Shown here in pieces: positions 36,989 through 46,340 of a stretch of 64,000 nt of DNA. Position numbers and translations under genes: made by a program. The DNA lies in NCBI RefSeq assembly GCF_900637855.1, contig NZ_LR134440.1, positions 1-64,000 on the forward strand, written 5' to 3'. The DNA comes from Neisseria animaloris. GTDB taxonomy: Bacteria; Pseudomonadota; Gammaproteobacteria; Burkholderiales; Neisseriaceae. The first letter of the stretch is position 1; each line of letters starts with the position of its first letter. The notes beneath the pieces are model-generated. The model was not told the origin of the DNA. It was given only the letters and a program-made list of their open reading frames with translations, and did no database searches.

Positions 36989-37984
36989 ATGAATTCCAAC
37001 AAACGTATTTTTGTGCTTTATACCGGCGGCACCATCGGCATGTGTCGCAGCGAAGAAGGTTTGCGCCCCGATACCGCTTTGGTCGGCAAGGCCTTGCAGC
37101 CGTTTTCAGACGGCCTCGACTTTAATTGGCATGTGTGCGAGCCGTTAATCGATTCTTCTGCCGTTTCATTGGAAAACTGGCAAAACTGGTTGTCGGTGCT
37201 GGCTGAAAAAATTCCCGAATACGACGGGGTAATCGTGTTGCACGGCACGGATACGTTGGCTTATACCGCCAATATTCTGGCGCTTGCTTTGCAGGGGTTG
37301 GATAAGCCGGTGGTGCTCACCGGTTCGCAATGGCCGTTCGACGAACCGGACAGCGATGCACCGCTGAATCTGGCAACCGCCGTTGCCGCCTTGAACCTTG
37401 CCGGTTTGCGAGAAGTGGTTATTGCTTTCAACGGTAAAATTTATCCTGCCGTGGGTAGTTGCAAGGTCAGTACCGAAGATGCGGCAGGTTTTGACAATCC
37501 TCATTTCGGTGCTTCGGGTTGTTGGTCGGCGGAGCAAGGATGGACGGCGCTGAACATCAGGCCGTCTGAAAAGACGGGTGGCGGATTGCAGGTGCTGCCT
37601 TTGGATGCTCGAGCCAAAGTGGTTTGCTATACGCTGGTGCCGGGCTTTTCCGCCCAAGCGGTTTCAGACGGCCTGAAAACGACGGATGCCGATGCAGCGG
37701 TTCTCCAAAGTTATGGCCACGGCAATGCGCCGGCGGATGAAAAGTTTATTCAAGCTGTGCGGCGCTTTACTGCAAACGGCGGTTTGTTGTTAAACATCAG
37801 CCAAGTGAAAAAAGGATGTGCCGCCGCTGTGTATGCGCAAGGCAGTGCTTTGAGGCAAGCCGGTGTAGTGAACGGCGGAAAGGCAAATCTTGAAACGGCT
37901 GCGGCGTTGTTGACATTGGCCGTAAGCGGAAAGTGGAATACGGTAAAGTTATATGAAAAATTGGTAAACCTGGGCTTGGCTTAG
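36989..37984 (+). CDS. ansA: Type I (cytoplasmic) L-asparaginase
   Basis: 331 residues without signal peptide. The two catalytic threonine motifs are YTGGTIGM and LHGTDT. Hydrolyses asparagine to aspartate, which AspA can then deaminate. The reading frame contains three uptake sequences coding PFSDGLD, RPSEKTG and VSDGLK. Confidence 0.92.
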   Translation: MNSNKRIFVLYTGGTIGMCRSEEGLRPDTALVGKALQPFSDGLDFNWHVCEPLIDSSAVSLENWQNWLSVLAEKIPEYDGVIVLHGTDTLAYTANILALALQGLDKPVVLTGSQWPFDEPDSDAPLNLATAVAALNLAGLREVVIAFNGKIYPAVGSCKVSTEDAAGFDNPHFGASGCWSAEQGWTALNIRPSEKTGGGLQVLPLDARAKVVCYTLVPGFSAQAVSDGLKTTDADAAVLQSYGHGNAPADEKFIQAVRRFTANGGLLLNISQVKKGCAAAVYAQGSALRQAGVVNGGKANLETAAALLTLAVSGKWNTVKLYEKLVNLGLA

Positions 37985-38020
37985 GAATCCATTACTTTTT
38001 TTATAGTCATATTTTAACTG

Positions 38021-38043
38021 TAAGCCGCTCATAAAGCGGTTAT
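38021..38043 (+). terminator. Short hairpin after ansA
   Basis: AGCCGCT and AGCGGTT arms; the following T run is weak. The remaining ~160 bases up to 38203 show no gene. Confidence 0.4.
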
Positions 38044-38202
38044 GGTTTTGATTAATTCAGTATGTTGCTGATACAGGGAGTGATCAAAACGTTTACTTGA
38101 AACATCAAGCCGCTTTTCTGTATGTTCAGTGCAGTTTAAGCGGTGTTTTTTACTGATTTTGTCTGTATGTTTGTAAATTAGAAAAATTAAGAAAGTACAA
38201 AA

Positions 38203-40095
38203 ATGACCTTAGATAATCAAAATAGTAAACCTGAAGAACCCAATGGATTGAGGGAGGGGCCGGTTAGTGCTTCACAGATCGAGCAGGAAGTGCCGCAAAA
38301 CGAACAATTTGTTTACGATGCCGAGTTTGACATTCAACCAGATTCTTTTCAAGAGTTGGTGCCTTCCGAAGATTTAGTAGCGGAAGATGATGTTGCTGAA
38401 TCAGAAAATATATCGCTTGAAAATTTGGATTTGAGCAAGGAAGAAATTGCGGCGGCCAAGGCTGCAAAAAAGGCTGAAAAGGCTGCTAAGAAAGAGGCGA
38501 AGCGCAAAGAAAAAGCTTTGGTTATTGAGGCGGAGCAAAGCGGGCCGCAGATAGGTACGGCTAAAGGCGTGGAAACAATGTTCCGTAATGCTTTCCGTAC
38601 GGAAATGGAATTGTTGGCATTAGCGGCGACCAAAGCCAATATTATGATTTCGCTGAACGGTTTTATCGTGTCGGCCTTGATGATTTCGGGTGCATTCATT
38701 TTCGCCTCTTCTCCCGAATTTTTGATTCCTGCCGGTATTTTTATGGTAACGGCAGCCGCATCAATTGTTTTTGCTTTGCTCTCCGCTTCTCCGGAACGCA
38801 TCAGTAAAATGAAAGTGGCATGGAAATGGTTTCGAGACGTACTTTCCCGTAAAGCCAAAATCAGTGATTTCAGAGCAAGGGTGGTGCAGCCGCGCGTACA
38901 TTATTTTGGTGATACGCCTAATATTTTGATTTACGAGGATCGCGTAAAGATTTCTAAAGAACGCTATTGGCGGATGATGCAGGACATCATGGCAGACCGT
39001 GAGCAGGTTTACGAAAAGATGAGCGACGAGCTGTATTGGTTGGGGCTGATTGCCAATAAGCAATTCAAATATCTGAACTTATCTTATGCTGCATTCCGTT
39101 GGGGTTTGTTGGCCTCTTTGGTTGCTTTTATTGCAGTGAAAACTCTGCCTGCTGTGATGCCGTCGATGCAGGCAACTAAGGAGGCAGCCAAATTACGCAG
39201 CGTAGGCATCAATACCTTTAAAGGAGTGTTTGAACCCTCTGCCGTTCAACAACTGCCGGACGGCCGCCTGCTGGTTATGGAAGACGAATCATCGCGTGCC
39301 GCCAGTATTTTGAGCTTTGCACCGGACGGATCGTTAGTTGAAGACGATGCTGCCGACACGCGTATCATCCGCGGGTTCAAGCGCAAATTGAGCGACTTGG
39401 AGGGCCTGACGCGCGATAACGAAGGCTATATTTATGCTGCTACTTCACATTCGCGTACCCGTGAGGGTATGCGCCGCCCTGACCGTGAACATTTACTGCG
39501 GTTTAAGATTCAAGGCAATGATGTGCGCGAATTGAGTTCTTTCGATACGCTGGTGGATACGTTGGAAAACTCGGAGCAATTGAAAGCCTTGATTAAAGGT
39601 AAAATCGGTACGTATTTGGATTTCAAATCAACCAATATCGAAGGTTTGGCATTCGATCCGCGTACCAATCGCTTGTTGCTCGGTTTCCGCGATCCGGAGT
39701 TTAACGAACATTCGATGATTCTCTACATCGATAACCCTAAACAGATGTTCACGGAAAGAGCGCAGCCCAATTTTGTCGATGTAGCTTTCATCGACATCAA
39801 AGGGGGCGGCATCCGTTCTCTCAACTATGATCCGGTTCTCAAAGCGTTTATTCTGACCAATGAGGTTAAAGACGAAGATGGCACAAAGTTTTCGCAATTT
39901 TGGACATGGAGCGGCAATCCGAAAGACGAGCCCATGCCGGTTGACCTACCTAATCTGCGGCACATGACTAACGTAGAAGCCGTTGATTCGGTTAAAATAA
40001 ATGGTCAATCTCGTCTGATATTGATGAGTGATGAAGGGGATGCGAAAAAGAATCTTACTGCCAAATATATGATTGTCGATTACAACGATTTTTGA
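38203..40095 (+). CDS. PycTM-like transmembrane module fused to DUF3616-type beta-propeller
   Basis: 630 residues. Residues 1-125 are acidic, then Ala/Lys-rich, cytosolic. Residues ~130-320 match the layout of the Pycsar-effector transmembrane domain: KANIMISLNGFIVSALM (TM1, ~147-168), a second helix (~173-194), a soluble loop with ISKERYWRMMQDIMADREQ and VYEKMSDELYWLG, then LSYAAFRWGLLASLVAF (TM3, ~299-318). Residues ~335-630 form a propeller-like domain (FEPSAVQQLPDGRLLVMEDE, NIEGLAFDPRTNRLLLGFRD, VEAVDSVKINGQSRLILMSDEG). With three helices, the propeller should lie in the periplasm. No nucleotide cyclase gene is nearby. The next gene encodes a secreted paralogue of the propeller. The fusion itself is my inference from sequence patterns. 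Confidence 0.8.
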   Translation: MTLDNQNSKPEEPNGLREGPVSASQIEQEVPQNEQFVYDAEFDIQPDSFQELVPSEDLVAEDDVAESENISLENLDLSKEEIAAAKAAKKAEKAAKKEAKRKEKALVIEAEQSGPQIGTAKGVETMFRNAFRTEMELLALAATKANIMISLNGFIVSALMISGAFIFASSPEFLIPAGIFMVTAAASIVFALLSASPERISKMKVAWKWFRDVLSRKAKISDFRARVVQPRVHYFGDTPNILIYEDRVKISKERYWRMMQDIMADREQVYEKMSDELYWLGLIANKQFKYLNLSYAAFRWGLLASLVAFIAVKTLPAVMPSMQATKEAAKLRSVGINTFKGVFEPSAVQQLPDGRLLVMEDESSRAASILSFAPDGSLVEDDAADTRIIRGFKRKLSDLEGLTRDNEGYIYAATSHSRTREGMRRPDREHLLRFKIQGNDVRELSSFDTLVDTLENSEQLKALIKGKIGTYLDFKSTNIEGLAFDPRTNRLLLGFRDPEFNEHSMILYIDNPKQMFTERAQPNFVDVAFIDIKGGGIRSLNYDPVLKAFILTNEVKDEDGTKFSQFWTWSGNPKDEPMPVDLPNLRHMTNVEAVDSVKINGQSRLILMSDEGDAKKNLTAKYMIVDYNDF

Positions 40096-40271
40096 TATAT
40101 AAAGCATACCAGAGGCCGTCTGAAATCGGGAAGGTGGCAGTTAGGCCTCTATTCATAGCCGGATAACGGAAGGCCATAACGGGATTATTGCATTGTTTTG
40201 CCGCGATTTGCGGCAACGTGCCAGATAGTGGTTTTCAGTTGGCCGGCTGTTTTATTTTAGAAAGGAAGAGT

Positions 40272-41282
40272 ATGTTTATGTCCCGTAAAAAGTTATCCTT
40301 GGGGTTATCTGCGACAGCGTTGGTATTCTGCGGTGTTTGTGTCAGCCCTGTTTCCGCTGCCCCGGCAGGCAGTGTAAAGGGGTCTGAATTTCATCATCTG
40401 AAAAGCATTTTCGAACCTTCCGCTGTACAACAACTGGCAGACGGCCGTTTGCTGGTAATAGAAGATGAGCCCGACAGAGCTTTCAGCCTGTTGAAAATAG
40501 CATCTAACGGTACATTAACAGAAGATGATGCCGCCGACACTGCTTTGATGAAAAGCATTAAAGGCAGATTGAGCGATTTGGAAGCACTGGCTGTTGATGC
40601 AGGCGGCTATATTTATGCTTCTACTTCTTACAGCAAAACGAAAAAAGGCGAACGCCAACCTGAGCGTGAGCGGTTGGTACGTTTCAAACTTGAGGGTAAT
40701 TCTGTCAAAGATATGCGTGATGCCCCCAATATCAAAGAAGCTTTGAAAAACGCACAAAATGTGCATAAAACTGTTCAAGGAAAAATCGGCCGCAATGTTG
40801 ATTTTGAAAACCTCGATATTGAGGCTATGGTTTATGATGATGCCGGTAAACGCCTGCTGCTGGGGCTGCGCGAGCCGCTTGCCAACGGTATCTCTATGAT
40901 TATTCCTATTAATAATCCTGCGGCGATGTTTGAGAAAAAAGCCGCTCCCGTGTTCGGCGAAACGGTTTTTCTGGATATCAAAGGCAGCGGCATCCGTTCG
41001 CTGGACTATGATCCCGAAACCAAGGTTTACAGTATCACCAATGAAGTCCGCAATCCCGACGGCGGCAAAGATTACTCGCAGTTATGGTTTTGGAACGGCG
41101 ATGCCAAATCACCGGCACGCCCTGTTAACCTGCCTGAAATCAAGAGCTTGAAAAATGCCGAAGCGGTCGGCTTTGCCAAATTCAACGGCAAGCAGCATTT
41201 GGTGGTAATGGGAGATGAAGGCAGTAAGAAAAAACAACGGCCTGCACGTTATTTCATCATTGATGCAGCTAAATTGAAATAA
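40272..41282 (+). CDS. Secreted DUF3616-type beta-propeller protein, paralogue of the upstream C-terminal domain
   Basis: 336 residues from the ATG at 40272 (AAAGGAAGAG just before; the ATG at 40278 also fits). A Sec signal peptide ends near SPVSA|APAG. The mature protein aligns along its length with residues ~335-630 of the upstream protein (FEPSAVQQLADGRLLVIEDE, LLLGLREPLANG, VFLDIKGSGIRSLDYDP). It should be periplasmic, like the upstream propeller. Function is unknown; ligand sensing or phosphate/phytate-type chemistry are only possibilities. There is one uptake sequence between the genes, near 40113. Confidence 0.82.
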   Translation: MFMSRKKLSLGLSATALVFCGVCVSPVSAAPAGSVKGSEFHHLKSIFEPSAVQQLADGRLLVIEDEPDRAFSLLKIASNGTLTEDDAADTALMKSIKGRLSDLEALAVDAGGYIYASTSYSKTKKGERQPERERLVRFKLEGNSVKDMRDAPNIKEALKNAQNVHKTVQGKIGRNVDFENLDIEAMVYDDAGKRLLLGLREPLANGISMIIPINNPAAMFEKKAAPVFGETVFLDIKGSGIRSLDYDPETKVYSITNEVRNPDGGKDYSQLWFWNGDAKSPARPVNLPEIKSLKNAEAVGFAKFNGKQHLVVMGDEGSKKKQRPARYFIIDAAKLK

Positions 41283-41310
41283 TAATGCCCCCATAACCCG
41301 GTTCAAACAA

Positions 41311-41369
41311 AAGGCCGTCTGAAAACAAACGTTGCGTATTGCCGCAAAGGTTATGTTTTCAGACGGCCT
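41311..41369 (+). terminator. DUS-pair hairpin convergent after the propeller genes
   Basis: AAAAGGCCGTCTGAAAACA and TGTTTTCAGACGGCCTTT, loop of about 22 bases. Confidence 0.65.
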
Positions 41370-41388
41370 TTGATGTTTGGAATGGTTT

Positions 41389-41748
41389 TTATGAGGAACG
41401 TGCTTCCAGTAACCATTTTTGGGCGGAGGCGGCATCATCAAAATATTTCGGATGCTGTTGTGTAATCAGGCTGGAGAGGCGAGTGCCGAGTTTGATCCAC
41501 ATATCGTCTACCACGATTGCAATACGGCCGAAATCATCTTCATGATTGCGCATGAATTTCAACTGTTCCACCGCCATGTCGATAGTGAAGTCTTTCAGCA
41601 TAGATAAATCCAAAAGCATGTCGGGACGGTGGATTTTCTGGGTACATTCCAAGGCGGCACGCTCGAATTCGTAGAAATCTTCCAGCGTAAACTCGTTGTA
41701 TAAAGCTACATTCAAACCATAAGTTTGTTCCCGGATCGAAATCATCAT
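41389..41748 (-). CDS. STAS/SpoIIAA-like protein
   Basis: 119 residues, no signal peptide. Looks like the SpoIIAA-like (DUF3478) fold: DMLLDLSMLKDFTIDMA, FGRIAIVVDDMWIKLG, and a C-terminal DDAASAQKWLLE helix. Its start is 10 bases after the stop of the EamA transporter, so the two form an operon. Role unknown. Confidence 0.78.
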   Translation of the reverse strand: MMISIREQTYGLNVALYNEFTLEDFYEFERAALECTQKIHRPDMLLDLSMLKDFTIDMAVEQLKFMRNHEDDFGRIAIVVDDMWIKLGTRLSSLITQQHPKYFDDAASAQKWLLEARSS

Positions 41749-41758
41749 GCGCTCCTGT

Positions 41759-42652
41759 TTATCTGAATAATTTGAATTTTCGCAGCCATAAGGGACTCAT
41801 CCCGCTTAGGATGCCGCTTATCACAATAATACCCATTCCCAGCACTTCCTGCCAGCTGATTTTATCTCCTAAAAACCAAACACCGGCCAGTGATGAAAAT
41901 ACCACGGTGAGATAAGAAAGCGAGGCCACGGTAAACTTGTCGCCGACCTTGTAAGCACGGGTCAAGCATAACTGGGCAACCAAAGCCGATGCACCGATGC
42001 CGAGCAGATAGGGAAGGGTATTTAAGTTGATGGGATGCCAGCCGGTAATGGTAGCCCATCCTGCCGATAAAACCGTGCCGACCAGCGACAGATAAAACAC
42101 CACGCGCCAACCCGGTTCTCCGAGCAAAGAAAGCTCACGCACTTTTAAATAAGCCCATGCCGCGAGTGCGCCTCCGCACAAACCGACTACTGCCGCCCAT
42201 TCCTGCCCGCTTTGAAACGAAGGATTCAACAGTACGACCACACCGATAAAGCCCAACGCCAGCACCAGTTGCGTGTAAAGCGAAACCCGTTCTTTCAGCA
42301 CGATAAACGAGAGCACCGCCAGAAAAATCGACGAGGTATAGCCGAGCGTTACTCCGGTTGCCAGCGGCAGGTGCGTGATGGCATAGAAAATGCAAAACAT
42401 TCCCAGCGTGCCCGATACGCTGCGGCTTAAATGCGCTTTCCAGTGCGGCGAAGCGAACGATTTGCCCTGCATTTTCGCCATAAAGCCTAAAAACAAGGTG
42501 GCGAAACTCATGCGCCAAAATACCAGCTCGCCCGAACCCAGCCCGAATTGCTGAGAAGCGGATTTAACCCACAAGTTCATCAGTGTAAAGCTCAAGGCGG
42601 CAACAATCATCCAACCGGAGCCGAGCATATCTTTTTCAGTTTGGTTTTGCAT
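41759..42652 (-). CDS. EamA/DMT family transporter
   Basis: 297 residues with ten hydrophobic helices in two EamA repeats (GTLGMFCIFYAITHLPLATG; VAQLCLTRAYKVGDKFTVAS). Inner-membrane drug/metabolite exporter; substrate unknown. Confidence 0.87.
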   Translation of the reverse strand: MQNQTEKDMLGSGWMIVAALSFTLMNLWVKSASQQFGLGSGELVFWRMSFATLFLGFMAKMQGKSFASPHWKAHLSRSVSGTLGMFCIFYAITHLPLATGVTLGYTSSIFLAVLSFIVLKERVSLYTQLVLALGFIGVVVLLNPSFQSGQEWAAVVGLCGGALAAWAYLKVRELSLLGEPGWRVVFYLSLVGTVLSAGWATITGWHPINLNTLPYLLGIGASALVAQLCLTRAYKVGDKFTVASLSYLTVVFSSLAGVWFLGDKISWQEVLGMGIIVISGILSGMSPLWLRKFKLFR

Positions 42653-42703
42653 ATTGAAAAAAGGAAAGAGGCATATCGAAAATCGGATTTTGAAAGAGGT
42701 AGG

Positions 42704-42735
42704 GAGGCCGTCTGAAAAAGTTTTCAGACGGCCTC
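42704..42735 (-). terminator. DUS-pair terminator after the YdcZ-like gene
   Basis: GAGGCCGTCTGAAAAA and TTTTTCAGACGGCCTC, near-perfect. Confidence 0.7.
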
Positions 42736-42740
42736 AGACG

Positions 42741-43205
42741 TTATTGTTCGAACCATTTGTCGCCGAACATAAACAATGCCAAGCCGATCAGCATCACCCC
42801 CATGCCGGCGAATTTCCACCAGTATATGCTGCGTACGGGCATCTGAATCAGACCGTAGCCGTCGATAACCATACCCGCAGCAAGCTGGCCGATAATCAGT
42901 AAAAACACGACATTGCTGATGCCCATTTTAGGGGCGAGGAAAACGATGGTAAATACAAATACCGCACCAAGCGCGCCGCCGAGCCACCTCCACCACGGCT
43001 GTTGGCCTGCATGGGCGAACACATTACTCCAGTCGGATTGGAACAGTGTTACGATCAGCAAACAGACGGTGCCGACGATAAAAGAAACCAATGAAGCCAC
43101 CAAGGGTTGGTCGCCGATGCCGAAACTGAGGCGGCTGTTGATGGCGGTTTGTACCGACATGCCTGCACCTGCAACCAGAGCCAGCAGTAAATAGAAAATA
43201 TTCAT
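42741..43205 (-). CDS. YdcZ (DUF606) DMT-type membrane protein
   Basis: 154 residues, five helices. The GMSVQTAINSRLS motif near the start and the WWRWLGGALGAVFV helix are typical of the half-size YdcZ group. Ribosome site GAAAGGAATACC. Substrate unknown. Confidence 0.85.
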   Translation of the reverse strand: MNIFYLLLALVAGAGMSVQTAINSRLSFGIGDQPLVASLVSFIVGTVCLLIVTLFQSDWSNVFAHAGQQPWWRWLGGALGAVFVFTIVFLAPKMGISNVVFLLIIGQLAAGMVIDGYGLIQMPVRSIYWWKFAGMGVMLIGLALFMFGDKWFEQ

Positions 43206-43337
43206 GGTATTCCTTTCCGTTTCTCTATGCCTGTTTCACGATGTGGGCATTTGGTAAGGCCGTTATCCGCAGTGGATTTCCGTGCCGTGTGCCGCCGGTA
43301 TGCTCGGTTTTACGAATGTCGGGTTGCATGGCAAATA

Positions 43338-43366
43338 AGGCCGTCTGAAAGGTTTCAGACGGCCTT
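43338..43366 (-). terminator. DUS-pair hairpin after the antiporter gene side
   Basis: AAGGCCGTCTGAAA and TTTCAGACGGCCTT, with almost no loop, just beyond the antiporter stop codon. Confidence 0.7.
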
Positions 43367-43377
43367 CGGATATTCCT

Positions 43378-45117
43378 TTACACACTCTGCCCGGGACATT
43401 TCAGGCCCAACCATTTCATTGAGCCGTCTTTGTCGGTTTCTTTTACCGTGAGCACGAAATCGCCGATATGGATACGGTCGCCTTCCACCGGAACATTGCC
43501 CATAAAACGGGCTTTAAACAGGCCGTGCAGCGTTAGTTTGCGCTCTTCTTCCGAAAGCTGCAAGCCGTAAGCATCGGCCAGATCGCCGGCTGTGCTGGAA
43601 GGGTTGACCACAAACTCACCGAAGAAGTTATGGCTCACACGCACGGTATTGCCGGTTTCGGCAAAGCGTTTGGCCAGCGTATCTACTTGCTCGGGCGGTA
43701 CGATATACCATGCAGTATCGCCGGCTTGAAGACGGGTATCCAAGCTCAATTCTTCGCGTTTATGGTTGCGGATAAGGGCGAAGCAGCGGGTAGAGAGCAG
43801 GCTCAAATCTTGAGTCACTTCGTCGGGATGCATACCTTCGGCATCCGATTCCGCCATTACTTCATAGGCCAGAAGCGGCACCGATTCGTTTTCGGAAAGC
43901 CAGATTTCACGGCTGTCTTTCGGTTCCGGTTTCGGCGGTACGGCTACTTTCAGCAGGCGGGCGGCTACGGGAATAGTGGTTCCTTGAATCAGCAGCGACA
44001 AAATGACTACGGCAAACGCCACATCAAACAGCAAACGGGCGTTTGGCACCCCCATTACCAAAGGCATCATCGCTAACGTAATCGGCACCGCTCCGCGCAA
44101 GCCCACCCAACTGATGTAGGCCAGCTCGCGTTTGTTGTAGTGAAACTTCCATACGCTGCTCAATACGGCCAGCGGGCGGGCGACCAACATCAGAAAAGCG
44201 GCGATAACCAAAGCGTCTATGCCGTGTTCCAGCAATTGCGTAGGCGTTACCAGCAAACCCAGTACCACAAACATACTGGCTTGTGCCAGCCATGCCAAAC
44301 CGTCCATTACGCGCAGCACATGTTCGGTGGCATGGCTGTGTTGGTTGCCGATGAGGATGCCGGTAAGGTAAACCGCTAAAAAACCGCTGCCGCCGATCAG
44401 GTTGGTAAAGGCAAACACCAGCAGGCCGCCTGAAACAATCATCAGTGCATACAGGCCTTCGGCAAGATTCAGACGGCATACCATGCGTGCCAGAATTTTG
44501 CCGCCGATAAAGCCGATACCCAAACCGAACCCCAATTGTTGCACCAGCATCCACAAAAATGAAAATATACCGGCATCTTCGGGATTGATGGTCAGGGCTA
44601 TCAGCGCCGTTACCAGAAAAATGGCCATCGGGTCGTTGGCTCCGGATTCGATTTCTAATGTTGCCTGCACCCGCTCGTTTAAGCGCACACCACTATGCCG
44701 CAGCAAACTGAACACCGCACCCGCATCGGTGGAGCCGACAATTGCAGCCATCAATATTCCGAAACGCCAGTCCAAACCCATATAAAGCGTAGCAAATACG
44801 CCGAGTAAGGCTACGGTGGCGACTACCCCCCAACTGGCTAATACCGAGGCGGGTTTGAGAGCGATACGGAAGCTGTCGAGTTTGGTACGCAAACCGCCGT
44901 CGAGCAGAATCACGGCCAGTGCAAGCTGGCCGATTAGTGTGGCGGTAAAGAAATTATCGAAAGCAATCCCGCCTATGCCTTCTTCTCCCGCAAGCATGCC
45001 CACGCCGAGAAACATCAGCAGCAGCGGCAGGCCGAGCCGTGCCGACAAAGTGGTTGAGATTACGCTGAGAAACAGCAGTAATCCGCCCAATAAAAACAGG
45101 CTGTTAATACCATCCAT
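43378..45117 (-). CDS. nhaP2: K+/H+ antiporter, CvrA/NhaP2 type
   Basis: 579 residues (E. coli 578). Twelve or more helices of the CPA1 exchanger domain (residues ~1-390) with the conserved acidic site in ESGANDPMAIF. A TrkA-C-like cytosolic domain spans about 395-485, and a CorC/HlyC-like domain ends the protein (IHIGDFVLTVKETD). Exports K+ in exchange for protons. No clear ribosome site. Confidence 0.9.
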   Translation of the reverse strand: MDGINSLFLLGGLLLFLSVISTTLSARLGLPLLLMFLGVGMLAGEEGIGGIAFDNFFTATLIGQLALAVILLDGGLRTKLDSFRIALKPASVLASWGVVATVALLGVFATLYMGLDWRFGILMAAIVGSTDAGAVFSLLRHSGVRLNERVQATLEIESGANDPMAIFLVTALIALTINPEDAGIFSFLWMLVQQLGFGLGIGFIGGKILARMVCRLNLAEGLYALMIVSGGLLVFAFTNLIGGSGFLAVYLTGILIGNQHSHATEHVLRVMDGLAWLAQASMFVVLGLLVTPTQLLEHGIDALVIAAFLMLVARPLAVLSSVWKFHYNKRELAYISWVGLRGAVPITLAMMPLVMGVPNARLLFDVAFAVVILSLLIQGTTIPVAARLLKVAVPPKPEPKDSREIWLSENESVPLLAYEVMAESDAEGMHPDEVTQDLSLLSTRCFALIRNHKREELSLDTRLQAGDTAWYIVPPEQVDTLAKRFAETGNTVRVSHNFFGEFVVNPSSTAGDLADAYGLQLSEEERKLTLHGLFKARFMGNVPVEGDRIHIGDFVLTVKETDKDGSMKWLGLKCPGQSV

Positions 45118-45283
45118 AATTTGCGTTGCGTATAGCGGGTAAAATTATTATATTTTAGCATAAAATAAACGACAGCTTGTTATGCCGAACGGATTTTGTA
45201 TATTTTAAGACGGCCTTTGTAAAGAGATACTTTAACGTGGAGGCCGTCTGAAAAGACAAGAATGAAAAAAACATTAATTAGGC

Positions 45284-45289
45284 TATAAT
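45284..45289 (+). promoter_or_regulatory. -10 element upstream of yedI
   Basis: TATAAT, 57 bases before the start codon; no good -35 at the right distance. Confidence 0.45.
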
Positions 45290-45309
45290 GCGGGCGTGTT
45301 TAAATAAAC

Positions 45310-45328
45310 AGCCGCTTTTTTAGCGGCT
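45310..45328 (+). promoter_or_regulatory. Leader hairpin of the yedI gene
   Basis: AGCCGC and GCGGCT with a TTTTTTA loop, between the -10 element and the start codon. Confidence 0.45.
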
Positions 45329-45345
45329 TAACCATAGGAAAAAAT

Positions 45346-46221
45346 ATGGCTTTTGCCTCTCTTTTTACCCTTCTCGATGATATTGCCTCCGTGCTGGATG
45401 ATGTGGCCGTGATGACCAAGGTGGCGGCCAAGAAAACCGCAGGCGTGGTAGGCGATGATTTGGCTTTGAATGCCAATCAGGTAACCGGCGTGAGTGCCGA
45501 GCGCGAATTGCCGATTGTGTGGGCTGTGGCAAAAGGTTCTTTTATCAATAAAGTAATTTTGGTGCCGGCGGCACTGCTGCTTTCGATTTTCCTGCCGGTG
45601 CTGATTAAGCCGTTGCTGATGATAGGCGGTGCGTTTCTGTGTTTTGAAGGAGTGGAAAAGCTGCTGCATAAATTTTTAAACAAGCAGGTGGCCGAGGAAC
45701 AGCATGCCGCCGTTGATGAAATCGTCGATGAAAAAACCAAAATCAAAGGAGCCATCCGCACTGATTTTATCCTTTCCGCAGAAATCATCATCATTGCATT
45801 GGGTGTGGTCGGCACATACAGCGTTTTAACCAAATCATTGGTTATGGCTCTTATCGGCATCGGTATGACCGTGCTGGTGTACGGCTTGGTGGCCGGCATC
45901 GTTAAAATGGACGATTTCGGAATGTGGTTGATGGGCAAGCCGAACGGTGCTGTGCGTGCGTTGGGTAAAGGCATTATTCTTTTTATGCCGTGGTTTATGC
46001 GCAGCCTGAGCGTGCTCGGCATGTTGGCCATGTTTTTGGTGGGCGGCGGCATCATTGCCCATAATCTCGATTTTGTGCATCACTTTCTTCACGCCCGCCA
46101 TTGGGATGCCGGTTTGAGCGGCCATGTTGCCACACTGGTTGTCGGTTTGCTTACCGGTGCTGCGGTGTGCGCAGTGGTGCTGCCGGTAATGAAGATGTTT
46201 AGTAAAAAAGGTGCCCGCTAA
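45346..46221 (+). CDS. yedI: YedI family (DUF808) membrane protein
   Basis: 291 residues (E. coli YedI 305). The family opening MAFASLFTLLDDIASVLDD and KKTAGVVGDDLALNANQVTG are present, then several helices. Inner membrane; role unknown. Confidence 0.88.
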   Translation: MAFASLFTLLDDIASVLDDVAVMTKVAAKKTAGVVGDDLALNANQVTGVSAERELPIVWAVAKGSFINKVILVPAALLLSIFLPVLIKPLLMIGGAFLCFEGVEKLLHKFLNKQVAEEQHAAVDEIVDEKTKIKGAIRTDFILSAEIIIIALGVVGTYSVLTKSLVMALIGIGMTVLVYGLVAGIVKMDDFGMWLMGKPNGAVRALGKGIILFMPWFMRSLSVLGMLAMFLVGGGIIAHNLDFVHHFLHARHWDAGLSGHVATLVVGLLTGAAVCAVVLPVMKMFSKKGAR

Positions 46222-46238
46222 ACTTATATAATATAAAT

Positions 46239-46290
46239 GTGGCCGTCTGAAAAAGTATAATAATGTGTACGTTCCTTTTCAGACGGCCAC
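46239..46290 (+). terminator. DUS-pair hairpin between yedI and lnt
   Basis: GTGGCCGTCTGAAAA and TTTTCAGACGGCCAC with a 22-base loop, then TTTT. The outer base is T rather than A in the left arm. Confidence 0.65.
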
Positions 46291-46340
46291 TTTTCATTTT
46301 GTTGTCTGTTTCAGAATAAACAATCACTTTTCAAACGCTT

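Noticed and set aside
38203..40095. Full Pycsar operon
   Set aside because: Only the effector-like membrane module is present; no cyclase gene lies within the window, so I do not call it a Pycsar system.
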